Source: Aphelocoma coerulescens
Taxonomy: Eukaryota > Chordata > Aves > Passeriformes > Corvidae
Reading direction: 5' to 3'
DNA: 64,000 bases
NCBI RefSeq assembly: GCF_041296385.1
Contig: NW_027183619.1
Coordinates: 108,213-172,212, forward strand
The first letter of the stretch is position 1, and each line of letters begins with the position of its first letter. Positions 44,136 to 62,123 of this stretch are shown here, in pieces. A program made the translations under genes and the position numbers. Under the pieces are notes generated by a model. That model saw only the letters and a program-made list of their open reading frames with translations, searched no databases and had not been told where the DNA came from.

Positions 44136-45389
44136 CGAAATCTTCTGTACAGCTGACGCAAAAGAAAAGCCTGGGAAGATCTCCTCAGTCATAAAGCAGG
44201 AGAAAAAATCCTTACCGTCCATAAGCCAGTGCTCAAGGCATCCCGGGGTAACTCCGAAAATGCACCGATCCAGCAGGCCCCCAAGAAATCCAAGCAAACG
44301 TGGCTTTTCCTCCCCAAGGCTTTGACTAAAAGCAAGTGTGCTTGTTCCTGCTGGCATCTTTGTTGCTTCTGAAAGCCCTAACTGCTTTGATGACATTTAG
44401 GGGACAAAAGAAGCCAAGGAAATCAGTTTCCAGGAGTACTGCAGTGCGCAGTTGCTTCTTGAGCACGTAGGTGCATGCTGACCTTTGCTCGGACTCACTT
44501 TGGAGCCTGACCTCCCTTTCTGGCAGGGAGGTGTTGGCTTGTCTCCTGACACAAAGCTCCTCTCTTCCTGCTTGCTCTTTCTTTGGCACCTTAACGTCGG
44601 ACAACATGCAGAAGAGCTGCGCGCTGATTCTCGGGCTGCCACAGTTTTGTTGTGTTGCAGCTCTGGCAGCAGCCTGCGGCTACCGCTCTGCGGTGGCCTG
44701 CAGGTGCCGAGCCCAAAGAAGGCCCGTTTCAAGCAGTCAAAAGCTGCAGCCTCACAGATGTTTGCCCAGGCTCCATGCTCCCTGTAAGATTCCTTGCAGA
44801 CATTTGGATAGCCACATCCCAAAGAAAATGAGATGCAGTCATTCCCTTCTCTGTCAAAAGCTCCAGTTAAAGGCAGGAGCCAGCTTGAAAGAGGAGAGCA
44901 AGTACTGAGTGGGAGAGGGAAACGAGTGCATGCAACTCCTCTGGAAACCAACTCTGCTTGCCCATGCACGAATGACTCCGGGCTTAGCTCTCTTTTCTGG
45001 TGACTCAGCACAGACACGTCCTGTCTGCTGGGGGACAACTGCTGCAGTGTCTTTGAGGAGCTTCACACTGGGCTCTTCACACGTCGGATGCTGCGGGTGC
45101 CATTTGAAAATCGATGCAATGGCTGAAAGGCCCAGCTGCACCTTGAAATTCTGTTGCTGAAAAACTGCAGTAATTTACCAGGGTAATTCCCCCAATTTGA
45201 AAGCGTCTCGTTTTCCCCATCTCCTAGAGAGCTAACGTCAACCAGCCAGTTGTAGAGCTTACAGAAGGAAGAATGAGGCCTTAGCAGGGAAAGCCGAGCG
45301 TAGGCCCTCGGACTCCCTTGAGCAGAGCGCGTTAGTGCCCCAAAAGGACCAGAGAGGGAAGCGTTTGGGGGACGTGCCATTTCAGCCCT

Positions 45390-45640
45390 CCTTGGCTCTT
45401 GGATGCCACGTGACCGCCAGGAAAGGGGAACAAGCGGGGCCTGCTCCCTCCTCCTGCCCCTCCCTGAGGGGCGGCTGGCGCTGGGGGATGCCAGGGCACG
45501 GGGGGCGGGTGGGGGGGCAACATCTCCGCAGGGCGGGCGGAGCGGGAGCGGCCACGGGGCGCGTGGGGCGGGGCAGGGCCCCTCTGTGAGGGGGGAGAGC
45601 CTTGGGCCGCTGGGAAGCAGCGCAAAGCCATGAACAGGAC
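45390..45640. other. GC-rich island in repeat A
   Basis: Dense gggcgg/cgggg words and CpGs, with an E-box CCACGTG near 45,408. It could be an alternative promoter. The copy at 54,408-54,658 is nearly identical. Confidence 0.4.
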
Positions 45641-45737
45641 AGCCCGTCCAGAGCGCACGGCTTCGAAGGCGCTGTCCAGCTTAGGCCCAGTGTGGCAAGG
45701 AAGGGAATCTTCCAGGGTTCTGAAGGTTTTACAGCCT

Positions 45738-45743
45738 TTTATT
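45738..45743 (-). terminator. Poly(A) signal of the PAK-like gene
   Basis: Minus-strand AATAAA (plus cttttattgcc), 465 bp below the stop codon at 46,208. No other AATAAA was noticed nearer, so it would end a normal-length 3'UTR. Confidence 0.65.
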
Positions 45744-45790
45744 GCCAGTCCTGCTGAAACCAAGGGCTGAAACCAAGGGTCTTCCAGCTA

Positions 45791-45843
45791 CTTCTTCATC
45801 TTCATCTTCATCTTCATCTTCATCTTCATCTTCATCTTCATCA
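45791..45843. repeat. (CTTCAT)n hexanucleotide repeat
   Basis: About nine copies, inside the 3'UTR of the PAK-like gene. The second copy at 54,810-54,866 has one more unit. Confidence 0.95.
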
Positions 45844-46207
45844 TTCTGTCCTCCTGGTGACCTGTTCAGGCTGACAGCTCATGCCTGGTCCAGTTCTGCT
45901 GAGTCCCAGCTTTTTCTTTCATAGCTTAATCATCAGGATGACGATTGGTCCATTTCTAGCTCCAGGATAGTTCTCAGCTTCCCTACATCAGCAATACTCT
46001 ACTCTTAGCTAAACAATGCTCCTTTAATGAAACTTTCTGGGGACTGGAGTCCTAACGAAAACCAGCTAAGCTAAGAAAATCTCAAAACCATAAACTTCCT
46101 AACTATGGAACAGCTAAATTATAAAACTCAGGGGATGGCCGAATCTTCTCTTAAATACGGTACATCCCCTCTTCACTCCTCTGGGCTGGCGGGGCACCAA
46201 GGCCTCC

Positions 46208-52891
<6,684 letters not shown>

Positions 52892-53099
52892 TCTAGCAGT
52901 GCTGTGCGGGTTTGCACACTGAATGCCACCCGGGGGAAAAACCAAGACTCCTCTCGGGGTGCAGGCCGTCTGCTGAGAACGCCTCAGTCACGAGGGTCCT
53001 CCTGCAGCGAGCGAGCCAAAGAGCTGCTCTGGACAAGGAGGCCTCGCGCGCGCCGGGACAACGTCGCGCTGACAGCACTGTGATGCGGCCCGGCTCCCT

Positions 53100-53153
53100 T
53101 GACGTCACAATAGCAGCCGCTCTGGCTCTGTTGGCGTAGTTACGCCCGGCAAC
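53100..53153 (-). promoter_or_regulatory. CRE plus X-box-like motif, putative promoter of the PAK-like gene
   Basis: TGACGTCA at 53,100-53,107 and GTTACGCCCGGCAAC at 53,139-53,153, in a CpG-rich segment about 210 bp upstream of the ATG at 52,891. This pair of sites is typical of CREM/RFX-driven germ-cell promoters. No TATA box is evident. Confidence 0.55.
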
Positions 53154-54809
53154 CGAAATCTTCTGTACAGCTGACGCAAAAGAAAAGCCTGGGAAGATCT
53201 CCTCAGTCATAAAGCAGGAGAAAAAATCCTTACCGTCCATAAGCCAGTGCTCAAGGCATCCCGGGGTAACTCCGAAAATGCACCGATCCAGCAGGCCCCC
53301 AAGAAATCCAAGCAAACGTGGCTTTTCCTCCCCAAGGCTTTGACTAAAAGCAAGTGTGCTTGTTCCTGCTGGCATCTTTGTTGCTTCTGAAAGCCCTAAC
53401 TGCTTTGATGACATTTAGGGGACAAAAGAAGCCAAGGAAATCAGTTTCCAGGAGTACTGCAGTGCGCAGTTGCCTCTTGAGCACGTAGGTGCATGCTGAC
53501 CTTTGCTTGGACTCACTTTGGAGCCTGACCTCCCTTTCTGGCAGGGAGGTGTTGGCTTGTCTCCTGACACAAAGCTCCTCTCTTCCTGCTTGCTCTTTCT
53601 TTGGCACCTTAACGTCGGACAACATGCAGAAGAGCTGCGCGCTGATTCTCGGGCTGCCACAGTTTTGTTGTGTTGCAGCTCTGGCAGCAGCCTGCGGCTA
53701 CCGCTCTGCGGTGGCCTGCAGGTGCCGAGCCCAAAGAAGGCCCGTTTCAAGCAGTCAAAAGCTGCAGCCTCACAGATGTTTGCCCAGGCTCCATGCTCCC
53801 TGTAAGATTCCTTGCAGACATTTGGATAGCCACATCCCAAAGAAAATGAGATGCAGTCATTCCCTTCTCTGTCAAAAGCTCCAGTTAAAGGCAGGAGCCA
53901 GCTTGAAAGAGGAGAGCAAGTACTGAGTGGGAGAGGGAAACGAGTGCATGCAACTCTTCTGGAAACCAACTCTGCTTGCCCATGCACGAATGACTCCGGG
54001 CTTAGCTCTCTTTTCTGGTGACTCAGCACAGACACGTCCTGTCTGCTGGGGGACAACTGCTGCAGTGTCTTTGAGGAGCTTCACACTGGGCTCTTCACAC
54101 GTCGGATGCTGCGGGTGCCATTTGAAAATCGATGCAATGGCTGAAAGGCCCAGCTGCACCTTGAAATTCTGTTGCTGAAAAACTGCAGTAATTTACCAGG
54201 GTAATTCTCCCAATTTGAAAGCGTCTCGTTTTCCCCATCTCCTAGAGAGCTAACGTCAACCAGCCAGTTATAGAGCTTACAGAAGGAAGAATGAGGCCTT
54301 AGCAGGGAAAGCCGAGCGTAGGCCCTCGGACTCCCTTGAGCAGAGCGCGTTAGTGCCCCAAAAGGACCAGAGAGGGAAGCGTTTGGGGGACGTGCCATTT
54401 CAGCCCTCCTTGGCTCTTGGATGCCACGTGACCGCCAGGAAAGGGGAACAAGCTGGGCCTGCTCCCTCCTCCTGCCCCTCCCTGAGGGGCGGCTGGCGCT
54501 GGGGGATGCCAGGGCACGGGGGGCGGGTGGGGGGGCAACATCTCCGCAGGGCGGGCGGAGCGGGAGCGGCCACGGGGCGCGTGGGGCGGGGCAGGGCCCC
54601 TCTGTGAGGGGGGAGAGCCTTGGGCCGCTGGGAAGCAGCGCAAAGCCATGAACAGGACAGCCCGTCCAGAGCGCACGGCTTCGAAGGCGCTGTCCAGCTT
54701 AGGCCCAGTGTGGCAAGGAAGGGAATCTTCCAGGGTTCTGAAGGTTTTACAGCCTTTTATTGCCAGTCCTGCTGAAACCAAGGGCTGAAACCAAGGGTCT
54801 TCCAGCTAC

Positions 54810-54866
54810 TTCTTCATCTTCATCTTCATCTTCATCTTCATCTTCATCTTCATCTTCATCTTCATC
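54810..54866. repeat. (CTTCAT)n repeat, copy 2
   Basis: One hexanucleotide longer than the copy at 45,791. Confidence 0.95.
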
Positions 54867-55023
54867 ATTCTGTCCTCCTGGTGACCTGTTCAGGCTGACA
54901 GCTCATGCCTGGTCCAGTTCTGCTGAGTCCCAGCTTTTTCTTTCATAGCTTAATCATCAGGATGACGATTGGTCCATTTCTAGCTCCAGGATAATTCTCA
55001 GCTTCCCTACATCAGCAATACTC

Positions 55024-55367
55024 CACTTTTCACCACCGTCACCTCTCGCCGCTCTCTCGGTGCAACTCTTCAGTGACACGGGGCTGCGGAGATTCCCTGG
55101 TGTGGGTCTTTTATTGCATTTTATTCTATTCTCCCTACTGTTTTTTTCTATTCTCACCTCTCACCCTCCTCGGCACTGCCCTTCTGGCCACACCCGACAG
55201 CGCCCGTCCCGCCGTGCGGCTCGTCAGTGACACCGGGCGCCGCGGACATCCCGGTGCAGTTTTTTATTCTCTTTTACTCTGTTCTCTGTATTTTAATCTA
55301 CTCAACCTCCGCCCGTCCCTCGGTGCAGCTCCTTCAGACGCGGGCGGGGGAGACGCGTCTCGGTGCG
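55024..55367. repeat. Degenerate long-period tandem repeat
   Basis: Three diverged copies of a segment holding cggtgcRRctc, cagtgacac(g/c)ggg and a T-rich tttattctcttt part. It starts abruptly at the edge of repeat A. Confidence 0.55.
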
Positions 55368-55564
55368 GCTCTTCTCTTCTCTTCTCTTCTCTTCTCTTCT
55401 CTTCTCTTCTCTTCTCTTCTCTTCTCTTCTCTTCTCTTCTCTTCTCTTCTCTTCTCTTCTCTTCTCTTCTCTTCTCTTCTCTTCTCTTCTCTTCTCTTCT
55501 CTTCTCTTCTCTTCTCTTCTCTTCTCTTCTCTTCTCTTCTCTTCTCTTCTCTTCTCTTCTCTTC
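55368..55564. repeat. (CTTCT)n pentanucleotide microsatellite
   Basis: About 39 uninterrupted copies over 195 bp. The long open frames on both strands here are artefacts of the repeat. Confidence 0.98.
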
Positions 55565-57179
55565 ATTTCCTTATGTTCCCAGCCCACCCGTGCCGCGGAG
55601 CGACTCCTTCAGGGACCCGGCGTGGCACAAACCCCTCGGGGCGGCTCCAACAGAGCCCCGCCCGCCGCCGCTCCCCGAGGCCTCCCCGCTGCTCCCTGGC
55701 CATCGGACACCGCAGGCCGACCTGGCCCCTTCTTCTTCTTCCTCTTCCTCCTCCTCCTGCCGGGATTCAGCCCCCGCCGCCGCCCGGCTCCTTCTGCCGC
55801 TCCTGCCCGGCACGAAGCGGCGCTGCTGCTGACGGGGCCGGAGCGCGGCTGCCCCGCGACTGCCCCGCGCCTCAGGGCCGGGCCGGGGAGTGACCGCACG
55901 GCTGGGGAGGGACCCCCGCTGGACACGGCAAGGATTCCTGTCCCTCCGGGGGAAGCACGGACTCACCGAAACTCCCATCCCTTCTCCGTGCGCCGCTGGC
56001 CAGAGGAGGGAGGGAAACGGGGATTGCTCTGGAGTTTTACATTCAATCCTTACAAAGCAGAGTCACAGATGGAGCTCCGCTTTCAGCTTCAAACGAGGGA
56101 ATCCAACGGGAGCGCTGGCGCTTCTGTAACCTCAAGCTGTTCCTTGATACTCGACACTTTAGTTCTGGCCATAGGAAGCCCTTCAAGCAGCAATGGCTCT
56201 CCCAGGCACTGGTTTCTGGCTCACACCCAGCTCGGAGCTTGGACAAGGAACCCAAAGTCCCAGGAGAAGAAGCTCTGCTGTTACTTTCTTTATTCAGTTC
56301 TTTTTATTATATTTTAGATATCATCTATATTTTACTGGATTTTTTTCTTTTTCTAAAATCTTGTGTTTATTCTCTCTTTGCCCCCTCCAGCCCTTGTCCC
56401 CCTCCCGGAGGTTTGTGGGGCACTGCTGTCCCTCAGCCCTTCCTGCCCCGGCACCCGCGGCCGCTCCGGTGCCCTCAGGCCCCAGCTCAAAGCGAAACCA
56501 CAAAACCCTCTGGAAAGAAAGCCGGTCTGGGGGAAAACCCTGCAGGGGGAATTGAATGCCACGGACAGCGATTGCTGAGAGTTGGAGATTCCAAACACTC
56601 CAAGGGGCCGGAGGGAACCACGCTGCGGCCTCGGGGCCTCCCTGGGGCACTGCGGGGACCCCCGAGCAGAGCGACTCTTCCCGCTCCCCAAAATCCGCAG
56701 CTTTGGGTCAGCTGAGGAAAGGAGCTGGAAAAAGGGTCTGGAAAGGGGCTGGAGCCCGAGGGGACCCCTCAGCCTTGGCCCGGAGCAGCCGCAGGAAAAT
56801 GCCCCGGAAACCAAGGAAATCGATGGAAGTAATGAGGAATTTTTGAACTCTTTCCGCTGCTGTTTCCAGAAAGTCCCGGCCGGATCCTGCTGGGAGGAGC
56901 CGGGGATGGGGTGGGGCCTCAGGGCTTAATTGGGGAGAAAAGTTGAACTGGGGCAAGGAAACTTTAATGGTGGGGAGAAAATGTGAACGGAGGGGATTTG
57001 AATGGGAGGGGATGATTTGAATTGGGCAGAGAAAATGAATTGGGGGAGGAGCCCCCCAGCCCTCGGCTGTGCCCCGAAGATGCTGCCACCGGTTCCCCTG
57101 CTCCCACCCCCCGGGCTGGGGGCACGGAGCTGCCGCTGCTCCCCAGGAATGCCACGGGATAAAAACTCCACTCAAGCTT
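55565..57179. other. GC-rich then A/T-rich region without identified gene
   Basis: 55,600-55,930 is very GC-rich with a (TTC/TCC)n stretch. 56,280-56,370 is T-rich. 56,930-57,050 has ggggaRRRRaatgaattggg words. No exon of the class II beta-1 or beta-2 domain could be found here. Confidence 0.35.
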
Positions 57180-57910
57180 TTATGTTCCCAGTCATTCCCA
57201 AGAAGATCCCACTTGCCCCCAACATGGTCCCAGTTGTTCCCAGTCATGTCCTGTATGGTTCCTTTCACTCTCAGTCCCTCCCAGTAGGAGTAAGGTACAG
57301 CCCCAGTCACTTCCAGTATGAACCCAGCCACTCCCATTCAGTCCCTCTATGATGCCTTTTGCCCCATCATGGACCCAGTTGCTCAAAGCATGATCCCAGT
57401 ATGAGTCCAGTCACCCCCAGGATGATTCCAGGTAACTTCCCAGTATGAGTCTGGTTTGATCCCTGTCACCCCCAGTATGATCCCAGTCACTCCCAGATAC
57501 TCCCAGCACTATGCCAGTCACTGCAACATGACCCTGTCACTCCCACTATGATCCCACTATGACCCCAGTATGGACCAGCTGCTCCCAGGATGATCCCAAT
57601 TGCCCCCTGCATCTTTCCAACCTGCATCTTTCCAATTGTGCCCTTTCACCACCACTGTGGTTCCAGTCACTCCCAGTACAATCCCAGTCATTCCCAGTAT
57701 GATGCAAATCACTCCCAGTATATCCCAGCAGCACCCATTGGGCCTCAGTATGTTCCCAGTAACCCTCAGTGTGGTCCCAATATATCCCAGTATAATCCCT
57801 GGTGCTCCAAATCTGGCCCTGTCCAGTCCTGATCCTGGTGCCAGTGTATCCTCCTGTCCCATTCTGTCCTAGTCCATCCCATTCTGTCCCAGTCCATCCC
57901 ATTCTGTCCC
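57180..57910 (+). repeat. MHC II-intron-type minisatellite
   Basis: Dozens of imperfect copies of cccagtatgatcccagtcactcc-type words with about 10-20-bp spacing, directly upstream of the class II transmembrane exon, where class II beta intron 3 should lie. Confidence 0.85.
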
Positions 57911-57984
57911 AGTCCATTCCGGTCCCTTCCCGTCAGCCGCCGCCGTTTTCCGGATCCTTCTGCCGTCCACCCCCCCCCCCAAAG

Positions 57985-58201
57985 CTGCCCCTCCACCCCC
58001 CAAGATGCTGACGGGGATCGGGGGCTTCGTGTTGGGCTTTGTCTTCCTGGCGCTGGGGCTCGGCTTCTACCTGCGCAAGCAGGTGACGGGAGGGGCCCGG
58101 GGGTCGTGTCCCCCCTCCCCCGGAGCTCTGAGGTCCCCCGGGGCCCCCCAGCCCGGTGTCACCCCCTTTGCTCTGCCCACAGAGCTCCTGAGCCACCGGT
58201 G
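57985..58201 (+). pseudogene. MHCIIB: MHC class II beta chain, terminal exons only (copy 2)
   Basis: Exon 4 (57,985-58,082) reads KMLTGIGGFVLGFVFLALGL then GFYLRKQ with donor CAG|gtgacg. It is preceded by a C-rich tract and AAAG acceptor. Exon 5 (58,193-58,201) reads Ser-Ser-stop. The Gly and Arg present here are the usual residues of the family, so this copy is closer to an intact gene than copy 1. The beta-1 and beta-2 exons are not recognisable between 55 kb and 57.9 kb. Confidence 0.75.
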
Positions 58202-58651
58202 GCCGCAGCCCCTCCCCGTGGCCTCGGGCCCGGCCGGGACCCCCCGCTCCATCCCCGCGCTGATTTTGGGGGTCGTGTGTCCCCCCCAGCCCCGCTGTCA
58301 CTCTGCCCCTGCCCGGCTGCTCCCAGTGTTTCCAGGAAGGCTTCCCAGTTCGCCCCGGTCCCGTTTATTGGGAAACAGTGGGAAGGGACTTTGGGGGATC
58401 CCGCGGGGGGACCGAGAGTGGAGGGGGCAGAACCGGCCCCAGGATGGATCGAGAATGGGGACCCCCGTGTGTCACCCCTGTGTCACCCCCCCCCCGGGGG
58501 GCCCTTGGGAGGCACCTGAACCCCAAATCGGCACCCAGCGAACCCCAAAGGCGCAGAGACCCCCCCCCTAAGCCGCCCCACAGCCCCCAACGACCAACCA
58601 AAATCCCCCGCGAGTATCAGATAATCAGAGAAGGCGTTGAACAACCTTCAG

Positions 58652-58693
58652 CCAATCAGAGCGCGCGGCGCTGGTGACTCACCAGTTGCCAGG
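58652..58693 (-). promoter_or_regulatory. MHC class II-type X-Y promoter module (copy 2)
   Basis: The same X1-like, X2-like and Y boxes as at 32,744-32,785, with the 20-bp spacing unchanged. Confidence 0.6.
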
Positions 58694-59204
58694 CAGACCC
58701 GCAGCGCTCAGCGCTCCCCACCCGGACCCCGCCTGCGCCCCCCCTCGCTCCCAGCGCCCCCCGCCAGGGGAATTTGAGGAGGGGGCGCGTGGGGGGCGCC
58801 CAGGCCGGGCCCAGAGCCCAGCCCTGCCCCAGCCCGACCTCTCCCGGCTCCATCCCGGCTCCATCCCGGCTCCTCCCGCGGGATGCGACCGCGCTGGGAA
58901 AACGGGGGGCCAAGGGTGGGCGCTGGGCCCAGGGGGAGCAGGAGAAAGGATGGGGGAGGAGGAGAAGGAGAAGGAGGCACCTTTTAATGATATTTTACTG
59001 AGTCTCATTTTTTAGAGACCGGGATCAATACTCCCCAGCCGTCAGGGCGAGTCCCTCAGGGCTGCGGGGCCCTGCTGCCGGCTCACCCCGTGCCAGCCCA
59101 GCGCCAGCGCTCAGCGGGGCTTTGGCTTCCCGTGCCCTTTCCCGTGTCCCCAGCCCAGCGTCACCACCCCCGTGTCCCTAGGTCGTGCCCCACCCCTGCC
59201 CCCC

Positions 59205-59509
59205 TCCCCCTTTGTCGAGACACGGAGGATGAGAATTTCCCCACCATCCACCCCAAGAGTTCCCCCGAGCCCATTTCCTCTCGTGCTTTCCCTTGGCAGC
59301 AGAGCCCCACCCCTCCTGGCTGCCCCCTCCTGTCAGGGACTTGGAGAGAGCCAGGTCCCCCCTGAGCCTCCTTTCCTCCAGGCTCAGCCCCCTCAGATCC
59401 CTCAGCTGCCCCTCAGAAGTCCTCCAGAGCCTTCCCCAGCTCCATTCCCATCTCTGGACGTGCTCCAGCCCCTCCATGTCTTTCTTGCACTTTGAAGCCC
59501 AATCGCTGC
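59205..59509 (-). mobile_element. CR1 LINE fragment (copy 2)
   Basis: Same fragment and same ends as at 33,300-33,607, so the insertion predates the segmental duplication. Confidence 0.85.
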
Positions 59510-59786
59510 CCTGTCGCTGCAGGTGCCAAAACCCCAGGGAGACTCCTTGGAAATGGGGGTAGAGAGGAGCCCTTCAAAGGGAAACGTGTGCAAAACTGCT
59601 CCCAATGGCCGAGCGGGTTTGGTGTGGCTGCGGGAGGAAGAGATGCTCCGGGACTCCGCCTCGGCCCCGGAGCGGAGCGGCCCGTGCTGCCCCGGGGCGC
59701 GCGGGGCTCGGCCGTGGGGCGCGCGGGGGGGAACGGACACACGGGCACCGGACACACGGACACGCGGACAAACGCTCCCAGCGCTT

Positions 59787-59836
59787 CAGCGGCAGCAGCG
59801 GCAGCAGCGGCAGCAGCGGCAGCAGCGGCAGCAGCA
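59787..59836 (+). repeat. (GGCAGCAGC)n repeat (copy 2)
   Basis: One 9-bp unit shorter than the first copy. Confidence 0.9.
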
Positions 59837-59981
59837 CAAAAGCAGCGAGTCCACGAACCCTCTGCGTCCCTTCTCCTGCTCCTCCTCTCCCTCTCCCAGT
59901 GTCTCGCACCCTCTCCCGCTCTCCCTTTCGTTCCCCAACCCCCCCTCCCGCGGCCTCCCTCTCCCCAGGCCCGGCCGGGCC

Positions 59982-62123
59982 ATGCCCCCGGCCCGCCCCC
60001 GGCCCCGGGCGGGGCTGCCCCCTCCCCGCCCCCGGGCGTCCCGCCGCGGTCCCGCCTCCGCCCGGCTCTCGCCGTCCTGGCTGTGGCGCTGCTGGGCGGG
60101 CATCAGTGCCTGGCTCCTGGGCAGCATCGCCAGCCCCTGGCTCCGGCTGGCCCGACCCCTACCCCGGCCCCGGCCCCGGCCCCGGTCCCGGCCTCGGCTC
60201 CTCCCGGGGCCCGCCGGGGACACAGGCGGCGCGGCCGCTCCCGCCGCCTCCGCAGCGTCTTCCCCGCTCCGAGCTCCGCCGCTCTTGAGCGCGGCCGCCG
60301 GCCCCGAGCCGCCGGTGGCCCCTCCAAAAGAGCCCCCATGTGGGGATGGCCGGCCCGGGGCGGTTGAGCGGCGCTCGGGGGCCGTTCCTGGCCCCGGGCC
60401 GAGCGCTGACGGCCGCGTCTCGCGGGCACGGAAGGCGCAGCAGGGCCTGAAGGAGCGCTACCGGCTGGGTTCGCTGCTGGGGCGCGGCGGCTTCGGCAGC
60501 GTCTTCGCGGCCACGCGGCTCTCGGACGGCGCCCCGGTGAGTGGCGGGGCCGGCGGCGGGCGCAGGAGGCGGGGGGCAAAGGAGGAGGAGAAGGAGCATG
60601 GGGCTGGGCACGGCGGGCGGCGAGCTCAGCCCGCTGCTCCCCTTGCCTTGCAGGTGGCCATCAAACGGGTGCCGCGGAACCGCATCGGCCATTGGGGCGA
60701 GCTGGTGAGTGAGCGAGGGGCAGCGGGAGAAGCCGGGGCGCGACGGGCGGGGATGAGCCGAGGCCCGGCAGGGTGGAAGCCGCCAGAACACTTCGAGGGA
60801 GAGCGGCCGTGGGGCCAGCGGAGCGCGCAGAGCGTCCCCGGCTGGCTGAGGGCTTCCCGAGCCCCGGCACGGCATCAGCTCCGCTGACAGCACCGTGCTC
60901 CTCCCACAGCCCGACGGCACCCGAGCACCACTGGAGATCGTGCTGCTGGACAAGGTGTCCGCTGGCTTCCCTGGCATCGTCCAGCTCCACGAGTGGCTGG
61001 AGCTCCCCAACAACGTGGTGATGGTGCTGGAGCGCCCGGAGCGGTCTCAGGACCTCCTTCACTTCATTTGGGCACGGGGCTTCCTGTGCGAGGAGGTGGC
61101 GCGGCACCTGTTCCGCCAGGTGCTGGAGGCCGTGCGGCACTGCACCAGCTGCGGGGTCCTGCACCGGGACATCAAACCGGAGAACATCCTGGTTGACCTG
61201 GCAACCGGGCAGGCCAAACTCATCGACTTTGGCTGTGGCACCTACCTGCAAGCCGCAGCCTACACCAGCTTTGCAGGTGAGCCCACGCAGGGGGAGGCTC
61301 CTGGTAGCGGCATCTCACAGCCCAACATCTCACGGCCCAACATCTCACAGCCCAAAGCCAGCTGTGGCAGGGGGGATTCTCCCTTTTGCTGCCAGTCATG
61401 GCAGCCGGAGTCTTCAGCTGAGCTGCTTTTGAGCGGCGCTGGCTGAAGGGCTATTTTCCAGCCTTGCTGGCAGCCTTTCGCCAGCCACTCTGCCCAGGAC
61501 TGGCGCTGGGGCTGGGGCAGCCAGCGTCACAGAAACACCCGTGGGTGGGAGTAGCAGAGAGGGGGGCCCAGAACCTGTGCTCCAGCCCGTTTGGTGTGCA
61601 GGCGAGACAGGGCTCGGACTGCTCTGCTGCCCGTGCTTGCCTTGGCTTAAGAATGGTTTCTGGGGCAGTGCAGGCAGGGAGGATGAAAGCGTGGTTTTTC
61701 CCCAGCACCAAGTGGGTTTTTCCTTTGCATGGAATGCTCGGGCCTTGCCAGGGCTTCCGCTGCCCTCTTGCGACACCAGCGGCTTCTTTTCCAACCCCCA
61801 GTTTGTACGCAAGTCCCAGGTGCTGGCAAGAGGGCAGCGGGTCACGCCGCGTGCCGCTGCTGCGGCCCCCGCATGCCCAGGGATGCTGGGGCGAGGCTCT
61901 GGGAGCAGGCAGCGTCCCCCTGAAGAACTCCACCTCTATTCCATAGGAACACCGTCCTACAGCCCCCCGGAATGGACCCTGTTAGGCTGGTACCACGGCG
62001 AGGCAGCGACCGTCTGGTCCCTGGGCATCGTGCTGCACCAGATGGTCTGCGGGGAGCACCCTTTCAGGAGGGGCTGGCACAGCACCTGGGGCCGGCTCTC
62101 GCTCCCACGACGGCTCTCTCCAG
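59982..62123 (+). pseudogene. PIM1-like: PIM-like kinase, terminal exon deleted
   Basis: Exons 1-4 are intact and essentially identical to copy 1: 59,982-60,536; 60,654-60,704; 60,910-61,276; 61,947-62,123, with all splice sites and the P-loop, VAIK, hinge, HRD, DFG and PPE motifs. The exon encoding subdomain XI ([10 protein letters not shown]...) is missing, because the sequence jumps from the middle of intron 4 to the downstream intron-4-like segment at about 62,296-62,302. Splicing to the next acceptor (62,563) would add six codons and stop. Retaining the intron gives an open frame to TAG at 62,684-62,686. Probably a non-functional or truncated kinase, because the C-lobe end is required for folding. 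Confidence 0.8.

Larger units (their letters stand above)
43186..46003. repeat. Direct repeat A, copy 1 (PAK-like array unit part)
   Basis: Near-identical to 52,204-55,023 at a constant offset of 9,018 bp, with only a few substitutions and one hexanucleotide length change. The left edge lies in a (GTTT)n run and the right edge inside the 3'UTR of the PAK-like gene. It carries a 3'UTR end, a GC-rich island, a CRE/X-box-like promoter and the first coding exon of a PAK-like unit whose remaining exons are absent to the left. Confidence 0.93.

Noticed and set aside
44397..45038. 213-codon minus-strand frame in repeat A (also at 53,415) as a gene
   Set aside because: It lies between a poly(A) signal and the putative promoter, has no recognised family, and its conservation is explained by the recent duplication.
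55073..56317. 414-codon open frame over the CTTCT tract
   Set aside because: A Ser/Leu/Phe-rich artefact of the pentanucleotide repeat, with no family similarity on either side.
55565..57984. Class II beta-1 or beta-2 domain exons upstream of the transmembrane exon
   Set aside because: I searched for the Ig-domain Cys/Trp pattern and found only minisatellite and GC-rich DNA, so the fragment is recorded as terminal exons only.
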